From Arenibacter sp041392165 (GTDB lineage: Bacteria > Bacteroidota > Bacteroidia > Flavobacteriales > Flavobacteriaceae), in NCBI GenBank assembly GCA_041392165.1, contig JAWKMN010000003.1:186001-250000 (forward strand): 64,000 nt of DNA, written 5' to 3'. Positions 50,201 to 59,847 of this stretch are shown here, one piece after another. Position 1 is the stretch's first letter, and each line of letters opens with the position of its first letter. The notes under the pieces are model-generated. The model had not been told where the DNA came from and did not search any database. It worked only from the letters and a program-made list of their open reading frames with translations. The position numbers and the translations under genes were made by a program.

Positions 50201-51230
50201 GATTGCCTTTTTCATACCCCCAATGGGTAAATTTGGATTGGTGTGGATCAAAAACCTTTAAACCGGAATTAGTGGTGCCTATCCAAATTATCCCGTTCCG
50301 GTCCCTATAGAGCGAGCTAATGGCATAAATTGGGAACTCGCTTTTTAAACGTAAATCTTGTATTTTTTTGGATTTTCGGTTATAGCTCATTAGCCCATGT
50401 CCATCCGTGGCAATCCAAATAATAGAATCATTGACTTCTAACAGATCCGAAATAAACAAGGCCTGTTTGTTGTTTTTTGGGTTGGTACCCATTTCCAGTT
50501 CTTGCAGCTTCTTATTTTGGCCCAATTGGAATAATCTTTTCCGCGAAGCCAAAATAATCGCGTCATTTTTACATTTTACCCCATTGTAGACAGGCTTATC
50601 CCCCAAATTCAATTTTTCTAGGGCCACATCCGGTTTAAATGTCCTGTTGTCCGTATTGAAGGTCTCAAACCGTGAATTTTCGAAACTCACGATCAGTTCA
50701 TTTTGATAAAGGGGGACTATCGTTGTGATAGGGGACCTATGGGGTGACGGGTACACCATCAATTCTTTTTTCCCAGGGTTATAATAAAGTATTTCGCCCT
50801 CACGCGTAGCGAACCAGATATCCTCCCCTTCTCCTTGATAAAATGATGAAACTGAATAAGGGTCAAATTCCAAAGGAGGCGCGATTATTTTTTGGGCCGT
50901 GAACTCGAAAATCCTGATGCCATTACTGGTGACAATCCAGATATTTCCGTAATTATCCTTAAAGAGATGTTCAATGTAGAACAGGGAGTCCTTTTCCTCA
51001 AACAAGGGTATGGTGTAGGTTGATTGCCCATCAAATTTATAGAGCTCATTTGAGGTGCCCACCCAGATATATCCTAAAGAATCTTGGATGATATGCCTAA
51101 CGTTGTCACTATTTAATCCGCTGGAAAATTTAAAGGAAGTAATTGCCAAATCTTTTGTTTCTTCTTCCTGCGAAAACATTTCCCAGTAAAAGGAGAAGAA
51201 GATAAAAAGTAAAATAACCACCCTGTTCAT
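47214..51230 (-). CDS. Hybrid two-component system regulator (HTCS) of the polysaccharide locus
   Basis: A 1338-residue single-chain sensor-regulator. Signal peptide (about 1-20), a ~700-residue periplasmic sensor made of two-component propeller repeats (many IWIGT, LWIGT and WVGT units), a Y_Y_Y domain (YRYILHGFDKFWNKTD) and one membrane helix. The cytoplasmic part has HisKA (FTNITHELRTPLTL), HATPase (GTGIGLAL), a receiver domain (LIISDILMPKLSGLE) and an AraC-type DNA-binding domain (ISEIAYEVGFSSPKYFRLCFKEQFG). It senses an oligosaccharide breakdown product and activates SusCD and enzyme genes. It is divergent from the susC gene, 598 bp away. Confidence 0.96.
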   Translation of the reverse strand: MNRVVILLFIFFSFYWEMFSQEEETKDLAITSFKFSSGLNSDNVRHIIQDSLGYIWVGTSNELYKFDGQSTYTIPLFEEKDSLFYIEHLFKDNYGNIWIVTSNGIRIFEFTAQKIIAPPLEFDPYSVSSFYQGEGEDIWFATREGEILYYNPGKKELMVYPSPHRSPITTIVPLYQNELIVSFENSRFETFNTDNRTFKPDVALEKLNLGDKPVYNGVKCKNDAIILASRKRLFQLGQNKKLQELEMGTNPKNNKQALFISDLLEVNDSIIWIATDGHGLMSYNRKSKKIQDLRLKSEFPIYAISSLYRDRNGIIWIGTTNSGLKVFDPHQSKFTHWGYEKGNPTGLSSNSALGLGETLDGRILVGLDGGGINVYDTKSNLFEHYLHPQNDKNVINSIIADRKNNIWVGTYLNGLNLVREKNSVFTFIDHPSSDTKHNEVIKSLYIDRKKNLWIGTSNGVFVHDSDGKLIRHITSTDEENPVPLGLVMCIQEMADSTIWIGTNNLLARYLPSQDIMKTVDLEVANPIVTSILEVGDTVWIGTKSGLFHYKTKDREIKQYTADDGLSCTVVNGLLNDDLGNLWIATTQGLFQYNIQKNKFRNFSFNDGFEGQFNENATLKGRDGKLYFGSTNGVYSFFPTQIKKNHKIPPVVISKISIYNQNKSHLDSINFVDSRNLINQNEIELAHDQNIFSIDFVGINFTLANKNEYRYILHGFDKFWNKTDRQRKATFTNVPPGEYEFQVMASNNDGVWNNDGKTLKIRIFPPWYKTIWAISLWIIMAMLFLFFVNRYVWRQIKLKEILRTERLDKLRQEEANENKIQFFTNITHELRTPLTLILGPIDKLISNTKVDLSQRKQLHLIKKNTNRLLVLINQILDFRKLELGEIKINVSRINLVLFIGELCDSFKEMANEKSISIQYTPHIDTLEVWSDSGTIEKIMFNLLANAIKFSSENDEIEVDLYLDQHTNEAVIDVIDMGKGIPENELPHIFKRFYQVKSNTNTGTGIGLALTHDMVKLLKGTILVKSKLGSGSTFSVRLPLGGNHFNMEIPEKHFSNEDLKNENVPSATEQTEEPYLRTERPELESDKYSVLVIEDEKDLREYIVDSLKEFFEVWEASNGEDGYKMAIDLNPNLIISDILMPKLSGLELCQHLKSNFSTSHIPIVLLTALTSNNQKIEGMGKGADDYITKPFNSELLVHKVHNLIRNRINLIARFKTEIAMEPESITSTSADEQFLTQVIGIIKDNISDSNFKVEHITSKIAMSRSPFYKKLKNLSGLSPNEFIRMVRMKHAVQLLTKSDKNISEIAYEVGFSSPKYFRLCFKEQFGVTPSEFGKAPLGNL

Positions 51231-51828
51231 CTATAGTTGTTTTGTCGTTGTATGTTTTGGCATATGGGACATTAATAAATTTGTGTCATGCCCTATTTTT
51301 ATAGTAATCATGGTAATCTTACGACTACCGGACGGAAATCTAATTTCCAAGTGCTTGCAAAAATAAACAAGCAACCAAAACCTTTAACAGGAAATACGTT
51401 TTCACCCCTATTTAAGTCAATTCTTTCCATTTCAACAATACAATATTGCCTCTTCTTTAATCAAAAAGTAGCCCTCAATTACTTATGGATATGGCTAGTT
51501 TTACTCCTTTAAAAATAGCTGTTCCATGATTAAAAATAGATGGGCTGCGAACTATTAAAACTGGATAACATTTTAAAAAATAAGAAATTAAGAATGACTC
51601 AAATATTAACTAAATCAATTAACAACCTTAAAATTAAATAGGCTTATGAGAAAATGTCGTTTAATTGAATCCCGCCAATTAAAAGAAAAATTTAAATAAT
51701 GAAAACCAAAAAGAATCAACCTTATTAATTGACTAAGCTTATAAGAAATGGCATATAATCGACTTGGAATACGTTGATGAAATTTAATCATGATGTCATT
51801 TAATTTTTAAACTAAATACTTATTGTAA
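51231..51828. promoter_or_regulatory. Long AT-rich control region between HTCS and susC-like gene
   Basis: A 598-bp gap between divergent starts, with very low GC and no convincing gene. It should hold the HTCS promoter and the inducible susC promoter with its long 5' leader, as usual for Bacteroidota polysaccharide loci. No specific operator is identified. Confidence 0.5.
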
Positions 51829-54800
51829 ATGAAGAATTTATTACCACTATTACTCTTAATCTCCACGACCCTGACAAGTATGGCCCAACAACTAAAAGTT
51901 ACCGGTGAAGTATTCGATGCAGATGGAAATCTATTGCCGGGCGTAAATATTGTGGTCGAGGGTTCAACGAACGGCGTAATGTCGGATTTTGATGGTAAAT
52001 ATACCATTGAGGTAAACACCAATGATAAATTGGTTTTCTCTTATATTGGTATGGCAAATCAAACCATAACCGTAAAGGACCAAACAGTTATCAATGTTAC
52101 GATGGCGGCCAGTAACGATGAATTGGATGAAGTAACTGTCGTCGCTTTTGGAAAACAGAAAAAGGGAAGTCTAGTTTCCGCCATTACAACAATACGACCC
52201 GAAGAATTACGTATCCCTTCGAGCAACCTCACAACAACCCTGGCGGGTAGACTGGCCGGATTGATATCCTATCAACAAAGTGGGGCGCCTGGAGATGATA
52301 ACTCACGATTTTTTATCCGTGGAGTTACAACCTTTGGTTCGGGTGTTCCCGATCCACTTATTTTGATCGACAACGTAGAGCTTACTTCCCAGGATTTAGC
52401 AAATTTAAACCCGGACGATATTGCCAGTTTTTCAATTCTTAAGGATGCAACAGCGACAGCTTTATATGGCGCTAAGGCGGCAAACGGAATAGTTCTTATT
52501 ACCACTAAAGAAGGACGGGAAAGCAAACTTAGAATCAATGTAAGACAGGAACAATCCATTTCTTCCCCGACCAGAAAATTTGAAATGGCGGATCCAGTAA
52601 CCTTCATGGAGTTGCACAATGAGGCCGTTGCAACTAGAACGCCGTTGGTACACCGTCCATATTCACTTGAAAAAATTGACAAAACCAGGGAAGGAGTCAA
52701 CCCATATGTTTATCCAGCTGTGGATTGGCTAGATTTGATGACAAAGGACGTAGCATCGAATAGCCGAACTAGCATTAACCTATCAGGTGGGGGTAGGATT
52801 GCCAGTTATTATATTGCTGGGACAATTACAAATGACAATGGTATACTAAATGTGCCTAAAAGCAACGGATTTGACAATAATATCAACTTAAAGAAGTATG
52901 GGGTTCGATCCAACATAAATGTAAACTTAACCAATACTACCTTGGCAAAAATAAAGGTAAGTGCACAGTTTGATAATTACAGAGGACCAATCCCTACAGG
53001 TAATGATGTGTATAATAGCAGTTTAAATGCCAACCCTGTGTTGTTTCCAGCTACTTATGAGCCAGATTTGGCTTTTTCAAGCGCTTCCCACATTTTGTTC
53101 GGTAATGTTGGTAACGACTCCCCTCAATATTATAACCCCTATGCCGATTTGCATAGAGGTTATAGGGACACAAGGTCTTCAACAGTCATAGCTATATTGG
53201 AGCTGACTCAAAAGCTGGATTTCATTGCCAAAGGCTTGGATCTGAGAATGCTTATAAATTCTTCCACAAAATCAAACTTCTCAATATGGCGTTCCTATAA
53301 TCCATTATACTATGAACTGAATTTGTACAATAAGCAAACCAATGAATATACTTTAAGGGAGATCAATCCGGCCACAGGTCGCCAGACCCTGGACTTGGAA
53401 GGTACTGCAACCGATGCGACCAATTTGGTGTATATGGAAGGTGCATTGAACTACAATAGGACATTCAATGAGAAGCATGCTTTAGGAGGTGTTCTGGTTT
53501 ATACTATGAGGGAACAATTGTCTGGTTCTGCAAGGGACTTTCAATCATCATTACCGTTCCGTAATTTAGGTTTGGCAGGAAGATTTACATATGGTTATAA
53601 CAATAAATATAATTTAAATCTGAGTTTTGGTTATAATGGTTCTGAAAGGTTTAGTAGCAAAAACAGATATGGCTTCTTTCCTTCAGCTGGTTTAAGTTGG
53701 ACCGTTTCAAGGGAAGACTTTTGGAAAAATTCCAATATCAATGATATTATTACCAAGTTTAGGTTACGTGCCTCATATGGTATAGTGGGCAATGATAGAA
53801 TTGGGGATGAATCGGAGCGGTTCTTTTACTTGTCAGATGTAAATTTAAATGCAGGAAGCTATGGTAGGTTTGGAAACAATTTTGGAGAAAGTTCCCAAAC
53901 GACAAGGATTAACAGATATGGTAATGAAGATATTACCTGGGAAAAAGCATATAAAACCGATATTGGTATCGAATTAGGTCTGTTTAATGACTTGGATGTA
54001 AGGTTGGATCTCTATCATCAAAAAAGAACAAACATTTTAATGTCCAGAAGTGATATTCCAACTACCATGGGGCTTACCTATACCCCAAAATCAAATATTG
54101 GAGAAGCCGCAAGTAAAGGGTTTGATTTATCTACTGATTATAATTTAGTAGGCAACGACCGATTTTGGGCTACATTAAGGGGGAACTTGACATATGCTAA
54201 AAGTAAGTTTCTAAAATTTGAGGAGCCTTCATATTCCAATGCACCATGGCTTTCCCGTGTTGGTCAACCTATAGGACAGCAATTGGGGTATGTGGCAGAA
54301 CGATTGTTTATCGATGATTTGGAGGTAAGAAACTCCCCAACCCAAATGTTTTCAGGTCTTCCTGTACAAGGAGGTGATATTAAGTACGTTGATTTGAACA
54401 ATGATGGTGTAATCAATTTTTATGACCAGACCTTTATCGGTCATCCTACCACACCTGAGTTAATTTATGGATTTGGCGCCTCTGTTGGATATAAAGATTT
54501 CGACATATCGTTCTTTTTTCAGGGATCTGGACGTTCGAGCTTCTGGATTGATTACAATTCCATGTCTCCTTTTAAACAAGAATCAATAGGAGAGGAGGGG
54601 GCCATTGGAAATACGGCACTTTCCCAATTCATTGCCAATGATCATTGGTCCGAAGATAACCGTAATTTATATGCCACATGGCCACGATTGGCAGCTTCAC
54701 AAGATTTGCTAAATAGCAATAATGCCCAGCCCAATACTTGGTTCTTAAGAAATGGCTCCTTTTTGCGCTTAAAATCGTTCGAGGTTGGATATACAATCCC

Positions 54801-54957
54801 AGAGAAGTTAATTCCGTGGAAATCCCGCCTGTATTTTAGTGGTATCAATCTTCTGACATTCTCAAATTTTAAATTATGGGATGTTGAAATGGGGGGGAAT
54901 GCTTTGAACTATCCCATACAGAAAGTTGTCAATTTAGGACTAGTCATAAACTTATAA
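51829..54957 (+). CDS. SusC/RagA-family TonB-dependent outer membrane receptor
   Basis: A 1042-residue protein: signal peptide (1-20, ending SMAQ), CarboxypepD_reg-like domain (about 22-95), TonB box region near DELDEVTVVAFG (97-108), plug (FIRGVTTFGSGVPDPLILIDNVE) and a 22-strand barrel ending LVINL with a terminal hydrophobic residue. It imports the oligosaccharide across the outer membrane with energy from TonB. The SusD-like partner starts 15 bp later. The plug carries the SusC-type sequence SFSILKDATATALYGAKAANG. Confidence 0.97.
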   Translation: MKNLLPLLLLISTTLTSMAQQLKVTGEVFDADGNLLPGVNIVVEGSTNGVMSDFDGKYTIEVNTNDKLVFSYIGMANQTITVKDQTVINVTMAASNDELDEVTVVAFGKQKKGSLVSAITTIRPEELRIPSSNLTTTLAGRLAGLISYQQSGAPGDDNSRFFIRGVTTFGSGVPDPLILIDNVELTSQDLANLNPDDIASFSILKDATATALYGAKAANGIVLITTKEGRESKLRINVRQEQSISSPTRKFEMADPVTFMELHNEAVATRTPLVHRPYSLEKIDKTREGVNPYVYPAVDWLDLMTKDVASNSRTSINLSGGGRIASYYIAGTITNDNGILNVPKSNGFDNNINLKKYGVRSNINVNLTNTTLAKIKVSAQFDNYRGPIPTGNDVYNSSLNANPVLFPATYEPDLAFSSASHILFGNVGNDSPQYYNPYADLHRGYRDTRSSTVIAILELTQKLDFIAKGLDLRMLINSSTKSNFSIWRSYNPLYYELNLYNKQTNEYTLREINPATGRQTLDLEGTATDATNLVYMEGALNYNRTFNEKHALGGVLVYTMREQLSGSARDFQSSLPFRNLGLAGRFTYGYNNKYNLNLSFGYNGSERFSSKNRYGFFPSAGLSWTVSREDFWKNSNINDIITKFRLRASYGIVGNDRIGDESERFFYLSDVNLNAGSYGRFGNNFGESSQTTRINRYGNEDITWEKAYKTDIGIELGLFNDLDVRLDLYHQKRTNILMSRSDIPTTMGLTYTPKSNIGEAASKGFDLSTDYNLVGNDRFWATLRGNLTYAKSKFLKFEEPSYSNAPWLSRVGQPIGQQLGYVAERLFIDDLEVRNSPTQMFSGLPVQGGDIKYVDLNNDGVINFYDQTFIGHPTTPELIYGFGASVGYKDFDISFFFQGSGRSSFWIDYNSMSPFKQESIGEEGAIGNTALSQFIANDHWSEDNRNLYATWPRLAASQDLLNSNNAQPNTWFLRNGSFLRLKSFEVGYTIPEKLIPWKSRLYFSGINLLTFSNFKLWDVEMGGNALNYPIQKVVNLGLVINL

Positions 54958-54972
54958 TTTTAAACTAACAGT

Positions 54973-56892
54973 ATGAAAAAAATAATTTTCCTAACCACTT
55001 TATTGATATCGCTTTCATGTAATAAGGATTATTTGGATGTAGTTCCCGATAATGTGACGACGATTGCCGATGCGTTTCAGAATAGAAACTATACCATGAA
55101 CTACCTCTATACCTGTTATAGTTATTTGCCTGAGGTTTCCAATCCGGATCAAAATCCTGCGCTAGTGGCAGGAGAAGAAATATTTTATGATGATCAATCG
55201 GTAAGGGTCAAATATCCGGGTAATGTAAATCCTCAAAAAATTTCTAGAGGACTTCAAAACTCAACATCACCTTATTCAAATTACTGGGATGGGGGATCCG
55301 GAGGGAAAAGTCTTTGGGAAGCCATACGAATCTGCAATACTTTTTTGGAGAACGTAGACAGGCCGACAGATTTGGACGAAAGCGAAAGAAATAGATGGAT
55401 ATCAGAAGTCATGTTTCTGAAAGCCTATTATCACTACTATCTTTTTCAATTGTACGGACCAATTCCAATTATGGATACTAATTTACCTTTGAATGCCAAT
55501 TCTGAAGAGGTTAGGGTTTATCGTGAACCTGTAGACGAAGTAGTTGATTATATTGTAAGCACCATAGATGAATCTTTGGAACACTTACCCAATAATATAA
55601 CAAGTGCTATTAATGAAATGGGGCGTATTACAAAACCGATTGCCTTAGCCTTAAAGGCCAAGACACTGACATTAGCTGCAAGTCCCCTTTTTAATGGCAA
55701 TCCAGATGTTACGCATTTACAGGACAGTAGAGGAGCTTCACTTTTCCCTACGGGGGAGGATCCATCCAAATGGTCAAGGGCACAAGTTGCCTTAAAGGAG
55801 GCCATCGACGCTGCGCACGAATACTCAAATGCTCGTTTATTTGATTATAGGGAAAATAGTCTATTGGATTCTGAGAGTTTATCCGATTCCGTTCTTCTCG
55901 TACTCAATATAAGGCAAGCAGTTTGTGAAAGGTGGAATTCGGAAATTATATGGGGGAGCACTGAATCAACGAGACAAATCCAAATTAATTCAGCAGCTAA
56001 GTTAACTAGCTCCGAAAGGATCAATGGAAGCTTTGCACAGTTTCATAGTCCCACAATGAGAATTGCTGAGCAGTTTTATTCAAGAAACGGGGTGCCTATC
56101 GGGGAAGATAGGGAATGGGTTGAGAATAATTGGTATGCCAATCGATTTACAAGTAGGCTCAACAATCCTGAGGATAATCATCAACCCTATCTCAAAATGA
56201 ACGATTATTCTCCCATTTTACACTTTAACAGGGAGTCTAGATTTTATGGAACATTAGGTTTTCATAACGGACTTTGGATAAGATCTGAGGAAGAGCCTTA
56301 TATTTTAAATGGTCTGGTTAGCGGAAATGCCGGTCCATACCAGAATGAAGACTTTTCGGCAACAGGATATTATTCAAAAAAATTGGTGAGCATTAATACC
56401 AAACCCGAAGCACCATATGGAATCATTACTGAAGATTATTCCTTCCCGAGGATAAGGTTGGCAGACCTGTACTTGTTATATGCGGAAGTATTGAATGAGG
56501 TTGGAGCTCCAGAAGGTGAGATATTCGAATATGTGGATAGGGTTAGGGAAAGAGCCGGACTTGAAGGCGTGGTAGATTCGTGGTCCATGTATTCGGTCAA
56601 TCCCTCGAAATATACCTCCCAACAGGGCAGAAGGGAAATTATCCATCAAGAAAGATTAATTGAACTTGCACTTGAAGGCCAACGTTACTGGGATTTAAGA
56701 AGATGGAAAAAATTAAGTGACCAGATGAACAATCCCATTTGGAAGTGGAATATTTATGACGAAACCGTAACCGGGTATTTTGATCGGGTAGCTTTGGAGT
56801 TTAGAGTGTTTCAAGCAAAGGATTACTTCTGGCCAATTAAATTGTCATCAATAGATGTAAACAATAATTTAATTCAAAATCCGGGATGGTAA
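54973..56892 (+). CDS. SusD/RagB-family surface glycan-binding lipoprotein
   Basis: A 639-residue lipoprotein (LLISLSC, lipobox Cys16). Typical SusD features are the N-terminal CNKDYLDVVPDN, TPR-like helices (EVMFLKAYYHYYLFQLYGPIPI) and the C-terminal half with EVLNEVGA, RVRERAGLEGV, RREIIHQERLIELALEGQRYWDLRRWK. It caps the SusC barrel and captures glycan at the cell surface. It is in an operon with the SusC-like gene and two further lipoproteins. Confidence 0.96.
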   Translation: MKKIIFLTTLLISLSCNKDYLDVVPDNVTTIADAFQNRNYTMNYLYTCYSYLPEVSNPDQNPALVAGEEIFYDDQSVRVKYPGNVNPQKISRGLQNSTSPYSNYWDGGSGGKSLWEAIRICNTFLENVDRPTDLDESERNRWISEVMFLKAYYHYYLFQLYGPIPIMDTNLPLNANSEEVRVYREPVDEVVDYIVSTIDESLEHLPNNITSAINEMGRITKPIALALKAKTLTLAASPLFNGNPDVTHLQDSRGASLFPTGEDPSKWSRAQVALKEAIDAAHEYSNARLFDYRENSLLDSESLSDSVLLVLNIRQAVCERWNSEIIWGSTESTRQIQINSAAKLTSSERINGSFAQFHSPTMRIAEQFYSRNGVPIGEDREWVENNWYANRFTSRLNNPEDNHQPYLKMNDYSPILHFNRESRFYGTLGFHNGLWIRSEEEPYILNGLVSGNAGPYQNEDFSATGYYSKKLVSINTKPEAPYGIITEDYSFPRIRLADLYLLYAEVLNEVGAPEGEIFEYVDRVRERAGLEGVVDSWSMYSVNPSKYTSQQGRREIIHQERLIELALEGQRYWDLRRWKKLSDQMNNPIWKWNIYDETVTGYFDRVALEFRVFQAKDYFWPIKLSSIDVNNNLIQNPGW

Positions 56893-56931
56893 AGAATCAG
56901 TTGATCATATTTCAATTCTAAAACTAAAATT

Positions 56932-58194
56932 ATGAATATAAACTTAGAAGAATCAAAGAATATAACCAGGCCCATATTAATTGGCTTACTCTGCTTTTTA
57001 ATTATAGGTATCCTATTTTCATGTGAAGGCGAAATTAATGCTTTGGATTTAAAATCGGGGGATAGTACCTCTCCCTCCGACCCAGTAGTCGACAAAGTTA
57101 TTAATATGAGTGGTTCGGCAACAATTGAGTGTTTACTTCCCCCTGATGAAGATGTACTTTATTTGATGGCGGAGATAACACTTAATGGTGAACTTCGCAA
57201 AGTAAAATCTTCATTTTACAATCCAGTGTTGAAAATTGAAGGCTTTCCAGAGGCCGGAGACTATGAGGTGCTTATAAAATCGGTCGATAGAAATGAAAAT
57301 GTATCCAAAGGTATTACTACGATTGTATCTCCAACTACACCATCATATATATCTACCGGAGACAATATTTCAATGGAAGCCACTTTTTCGGGTGTTTACG
57401 TTAGTTGGCAGGAAAATGTATCAAAGGATAATTTAATACTTCAATTACTAGGTTATAATGAAGATAATGAAGTAGTGGTACTTGATGATCATTATACCAA
57501 TTTTGAAGAAGGTAGTTTTTTGTCCACGGATCCATCTTATGGCTATGAGGAAAGGGCTTTTGGATTAAAAGTATCTAATCGTTGGGGCTATTCCTCAGAT
57601 ACCACTTGGGTCAGTATAAAGCCGAAGTTTGATGAACAATTGGATAATACGATAATGTCCCCGGTATTGGATTGGGCAAAACCCAATACTGATGATATTG
57701 CCGAGGGCCCCTGTGAGGATGTTGGTCCTAATTTTAGAAATCCACAAACCCAGTTCAGTCATCTTTTAGATGGGGAGATCAATACCTACTATGAAACAGG
57801 AGAAGGGGTCCCTCCTTTTACTTTTACTTTTGATCTTGGAGTAACTGCCAATTTAAGTCGATTTAGGTATTATCAAAGAAGAGGACCTGAATTTTCCTTT
57901 TTACATAATACCATAAAAAGATGGCGAGTATATGGATCCGAAACAAAGGAACCATGTATCGATGACCCGGCATGGAAACTACTTGGGACTTACGAAATGA
58001 CCAGGCCATCCGGAGAAGATTATACTACCTCTGAGGATATTGAGGCTTCGCAAGCAGGACTTGATTATTTTATTGATATCGAAGCCACGAATATTCCGGT
58101 CAGGTATATAAGATTTGCAATTGACGAAAACTGGTCCAATGGTACAATGGCCCATTTCGGTGAATTGATGCTTTGGGGCGTTAAAGTTGAATAA
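56932..58194 (+). CDS. Surface lipoprotein with C-terminal discoidin-like domain
   Basis: A 420-residue protein with an N-terminal hydrophobic segment and lipobox (GILFSC, Cys about 30; the basic stretch before it is longer than usual). Residues ~45-240 look like two fibronectin/Ig-like modules. The C-terminal ~170 residues (FTFDLGVTANLSRFRYYQR ... IKRWRVYGSETKEP ... VRYIRFAIDENWSNGTMAHFGEL) resemble the F5/8 type C (DUF5000-like) carbohydrate-binding fold. It is probably a surface glycan-binding protein of the locus. The paralogous gene follows 5 bp later. Confidence 0.78.
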   Translation: MNINLEESKNITRPILIGLLCFLIIGILFSCEGEINALDLKSGDSTSPSDPVVDKVINMSGSATIECLLPPDEDVLYLMAEITLNGELRKVKSSFYNPVLKIEGFPEAGDYEVLIKSVDRNENVSKGITTIVSPTTPSYISTGDNISMEATFSGVYVSWQENVSKDNLILQLLGYNEDNEVVVLDDHYTNFEEGSFLSTDPSYGYEERAFGLKVSNRWGYSSDTTWVSIKPKFDEQLDNTIMSPVLDWAKPNTDDIAEGPCEDVGPNFRNPQTQFSHLLDGEINTYYETGEGVPPFTFTFDLGVTANLSRFRYYQRRGPEFSFLHNTIKRWRVYGSETKEPCIDDPAWKLLGTYEMTRPSGEDYTTSEDIEASQAGLDYFIDIEATNIPVRYIRFAIDENWSNGTMAHFGELMLWGVKVE

Positions 58195-58199
58195 TTAAA

Positions 58200-59399
58200 A
58201 TGAAAAAAATGAAAAACTTATATACATATGTGATTTTGGGGTTGGGTCTTGTGTTTTCCTGTTCCAAAATGGAAGATAACTTTAAAGATTATTTGGGTCA
58301 TGAGGACAAGATATATGCCGGAAAAGTAGATAGTGTATCTATAAGGACGGGTTACAATCGAATCCAGTTCGATATTTCAACTAGTGTCCGTAACTTAGAA
58401 ACTGTGCGAGTATTTTGGAACGATTTTGCTGACTCTCTTGATGTAAGTATCAGTGGCGGACCTGGAATCACTACCAAAATATTGGATGGGATTGCTGAAA
58501 AGGATTACAATTTTAATTTTGTAAGCATTGACGAGCATGGAAATAAATCGTTGCCCTATAGCATTCCTGGCAAGGTGTACGGGGAAAAATATATTGCTGT
58601 CCGCACTGTAAGACCTATCAAAGAAATACAACTACTGGATACCGAGAATTTGATTGTTGTCTGGAACGGTATTGTTGATGATGGCGTGTATTGCGATTTA
58701 ACGTATACGGACATTAATGATCAAGAGGTAATTGTAAGAGTTCCCATGTCCGATACGGAAACAGAACTAAATGATATTAATGCAAAGCTAGGTTTTAGCT
58801 ATACTACCGTCTATTTGCCCGAAGAAGAGGCCATTGATGAATTCTTTTCCGACGCCGTTCTGGTTCAACCTGAAATAGCATTTGAACTCAGTAAGGAAAC
58901 CTGGTCTTTGGTTAGCCTGCCCACAGATGTTAAAGGCGATTGTTATGGTGGTAGCATTGCAGGTTTATGGAACGGGATGACCAATGATTATTATCATAGC
59001 GGATGTTATGGTGGTGTTGAGGATCTTATTCCACATCATTTCACGTTTGATTTGGGGGTTGATGCCAATTTGGTAAGGGTCCGACTTGATCCCAGGACCG
59101 GATGTTGCCAGGGAAGAAATCCAAAACGTTTTCAGATCTGGGGAATTTCGGATTTAACCGGAGCCGAAACAACTCTGGATTCAAATGACCCCAATTGGGA
59201 ACAGGAAATGACGGATAAGGGTTGGATCCAATTACTTGATCATGAGACCGATCCTGGTTGGAATGGGTCGGCCGAAGGTTATATCACAAATTTAACGGAT
59301 AATACAAGTGTGAGATATATTAGGTACAGGATTCTTGAGAACTGGAACGGGGAACCATACACGGCTTTGTCCGAGATGACATTTTGGTATGGGGAATGA
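58200..59399 (+). CDS. DUF4998-type surface lipoprotein with discoidin-like domain
   Basis: A 399-residue lipoprotein (LGLVFSC, Cys about 21). The start of the mature part (YAGKVDSVSIRTGYNRIQFDIS ... ETVRVFWND) fits DUF4998, a domain common in such loci. The C-terminal ~150 residues (HHFTFDLGVDANLVRVRLDPR ... KRFQIWGISD ... VRYIRYRILENWNGEPYTALSEMTFW) are discoidin-like and clearly related to the end of the preceding protein. It probably binds glycan at the surface. A strong terminator follows, so it is the last gene of the operon. Confidence 0.82.
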   Translation: MKKMKNLYTYVILGLGLVFSCSKMEDNFKDYLGHEDKIYAGKVDSVSIRTGYNRIQFDISTSVRNLETVRVFWNDFADSLDVSISGGPGITTKILDGIAEKDYNFNFVSIDEHGNKSLPYSIPGKVYGEKYIAVRTVRPIKEIQLLDTENLIVVWNGIVDDGVYCDLTYTDINDQEVIVRVPMSDTETELNDINAKLGFSYTTVYLPEEEAIDEFFSDAVLVQPEIAFELSKETWSLVSLPTDVKGDCYGGSIAGLWNGMTNDYYHSGCYGGVEDLIPHHFTFDLGVDANLVRVRLDPRTGCCQGRNPKRFQIWGISDLTGAETTLDSNDPNWEQEMTDKGWIQLLDHETDPGWNGSAEGYITNLTDNTSVRYIRYRILENWNGEPYTALSEMTFWYGE

Positions 59400-59465
59400 T
59401 TTAATTTTTATAGGAAATAGATAGCGCATTCCTTTGAAGGACAATTATATTGATCGTGTACATTG

Positions 59466-59495
59466 AAAAGTAGCGGGGCCATACCCCGCTACTTT
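59466..59495 (+). terminator. Strong terminator of the SusCD operon
   Basis: A stem of about 12-13 bp, AAAGTAGCGGGG/CCCCGCTACTTT, with a CCATA loop and a T run. It lies 67 bp after the last lipoprotein gene. The rest of the gap to 59847 shows no gene. Confidence 0.92.
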
Positions 59496-59847
59496 TTTTA
59501 ATATTGGCAATTAATGAAGAACCTAGGGTTGTTTAACAATTCATTCTTTGTGCGTTTATATTTAGGAGATATCATTTCCAATGTATTGATATGAAGATTG
59601 GATCTCAATGGAAAGATTTGTCCAAAATATCGGCAGGGCTCTTGCCTAGGTACGGACTCTTACCAATGTTTTTTGAACTAACGGATCTGCGGTAATGGGA
59701 GGAACCTGATTCTTTTCCTTATTTGCATCCATATTTTCTATTTCGAAACAAACACTTGAATTTATCAGTAAGTCAAAAAAGTTATAAATGGTGGATTTTT
59801 GTTAAGGGATCCGGGCATCATGGAAATATCCGGATTATCCAAAGGAT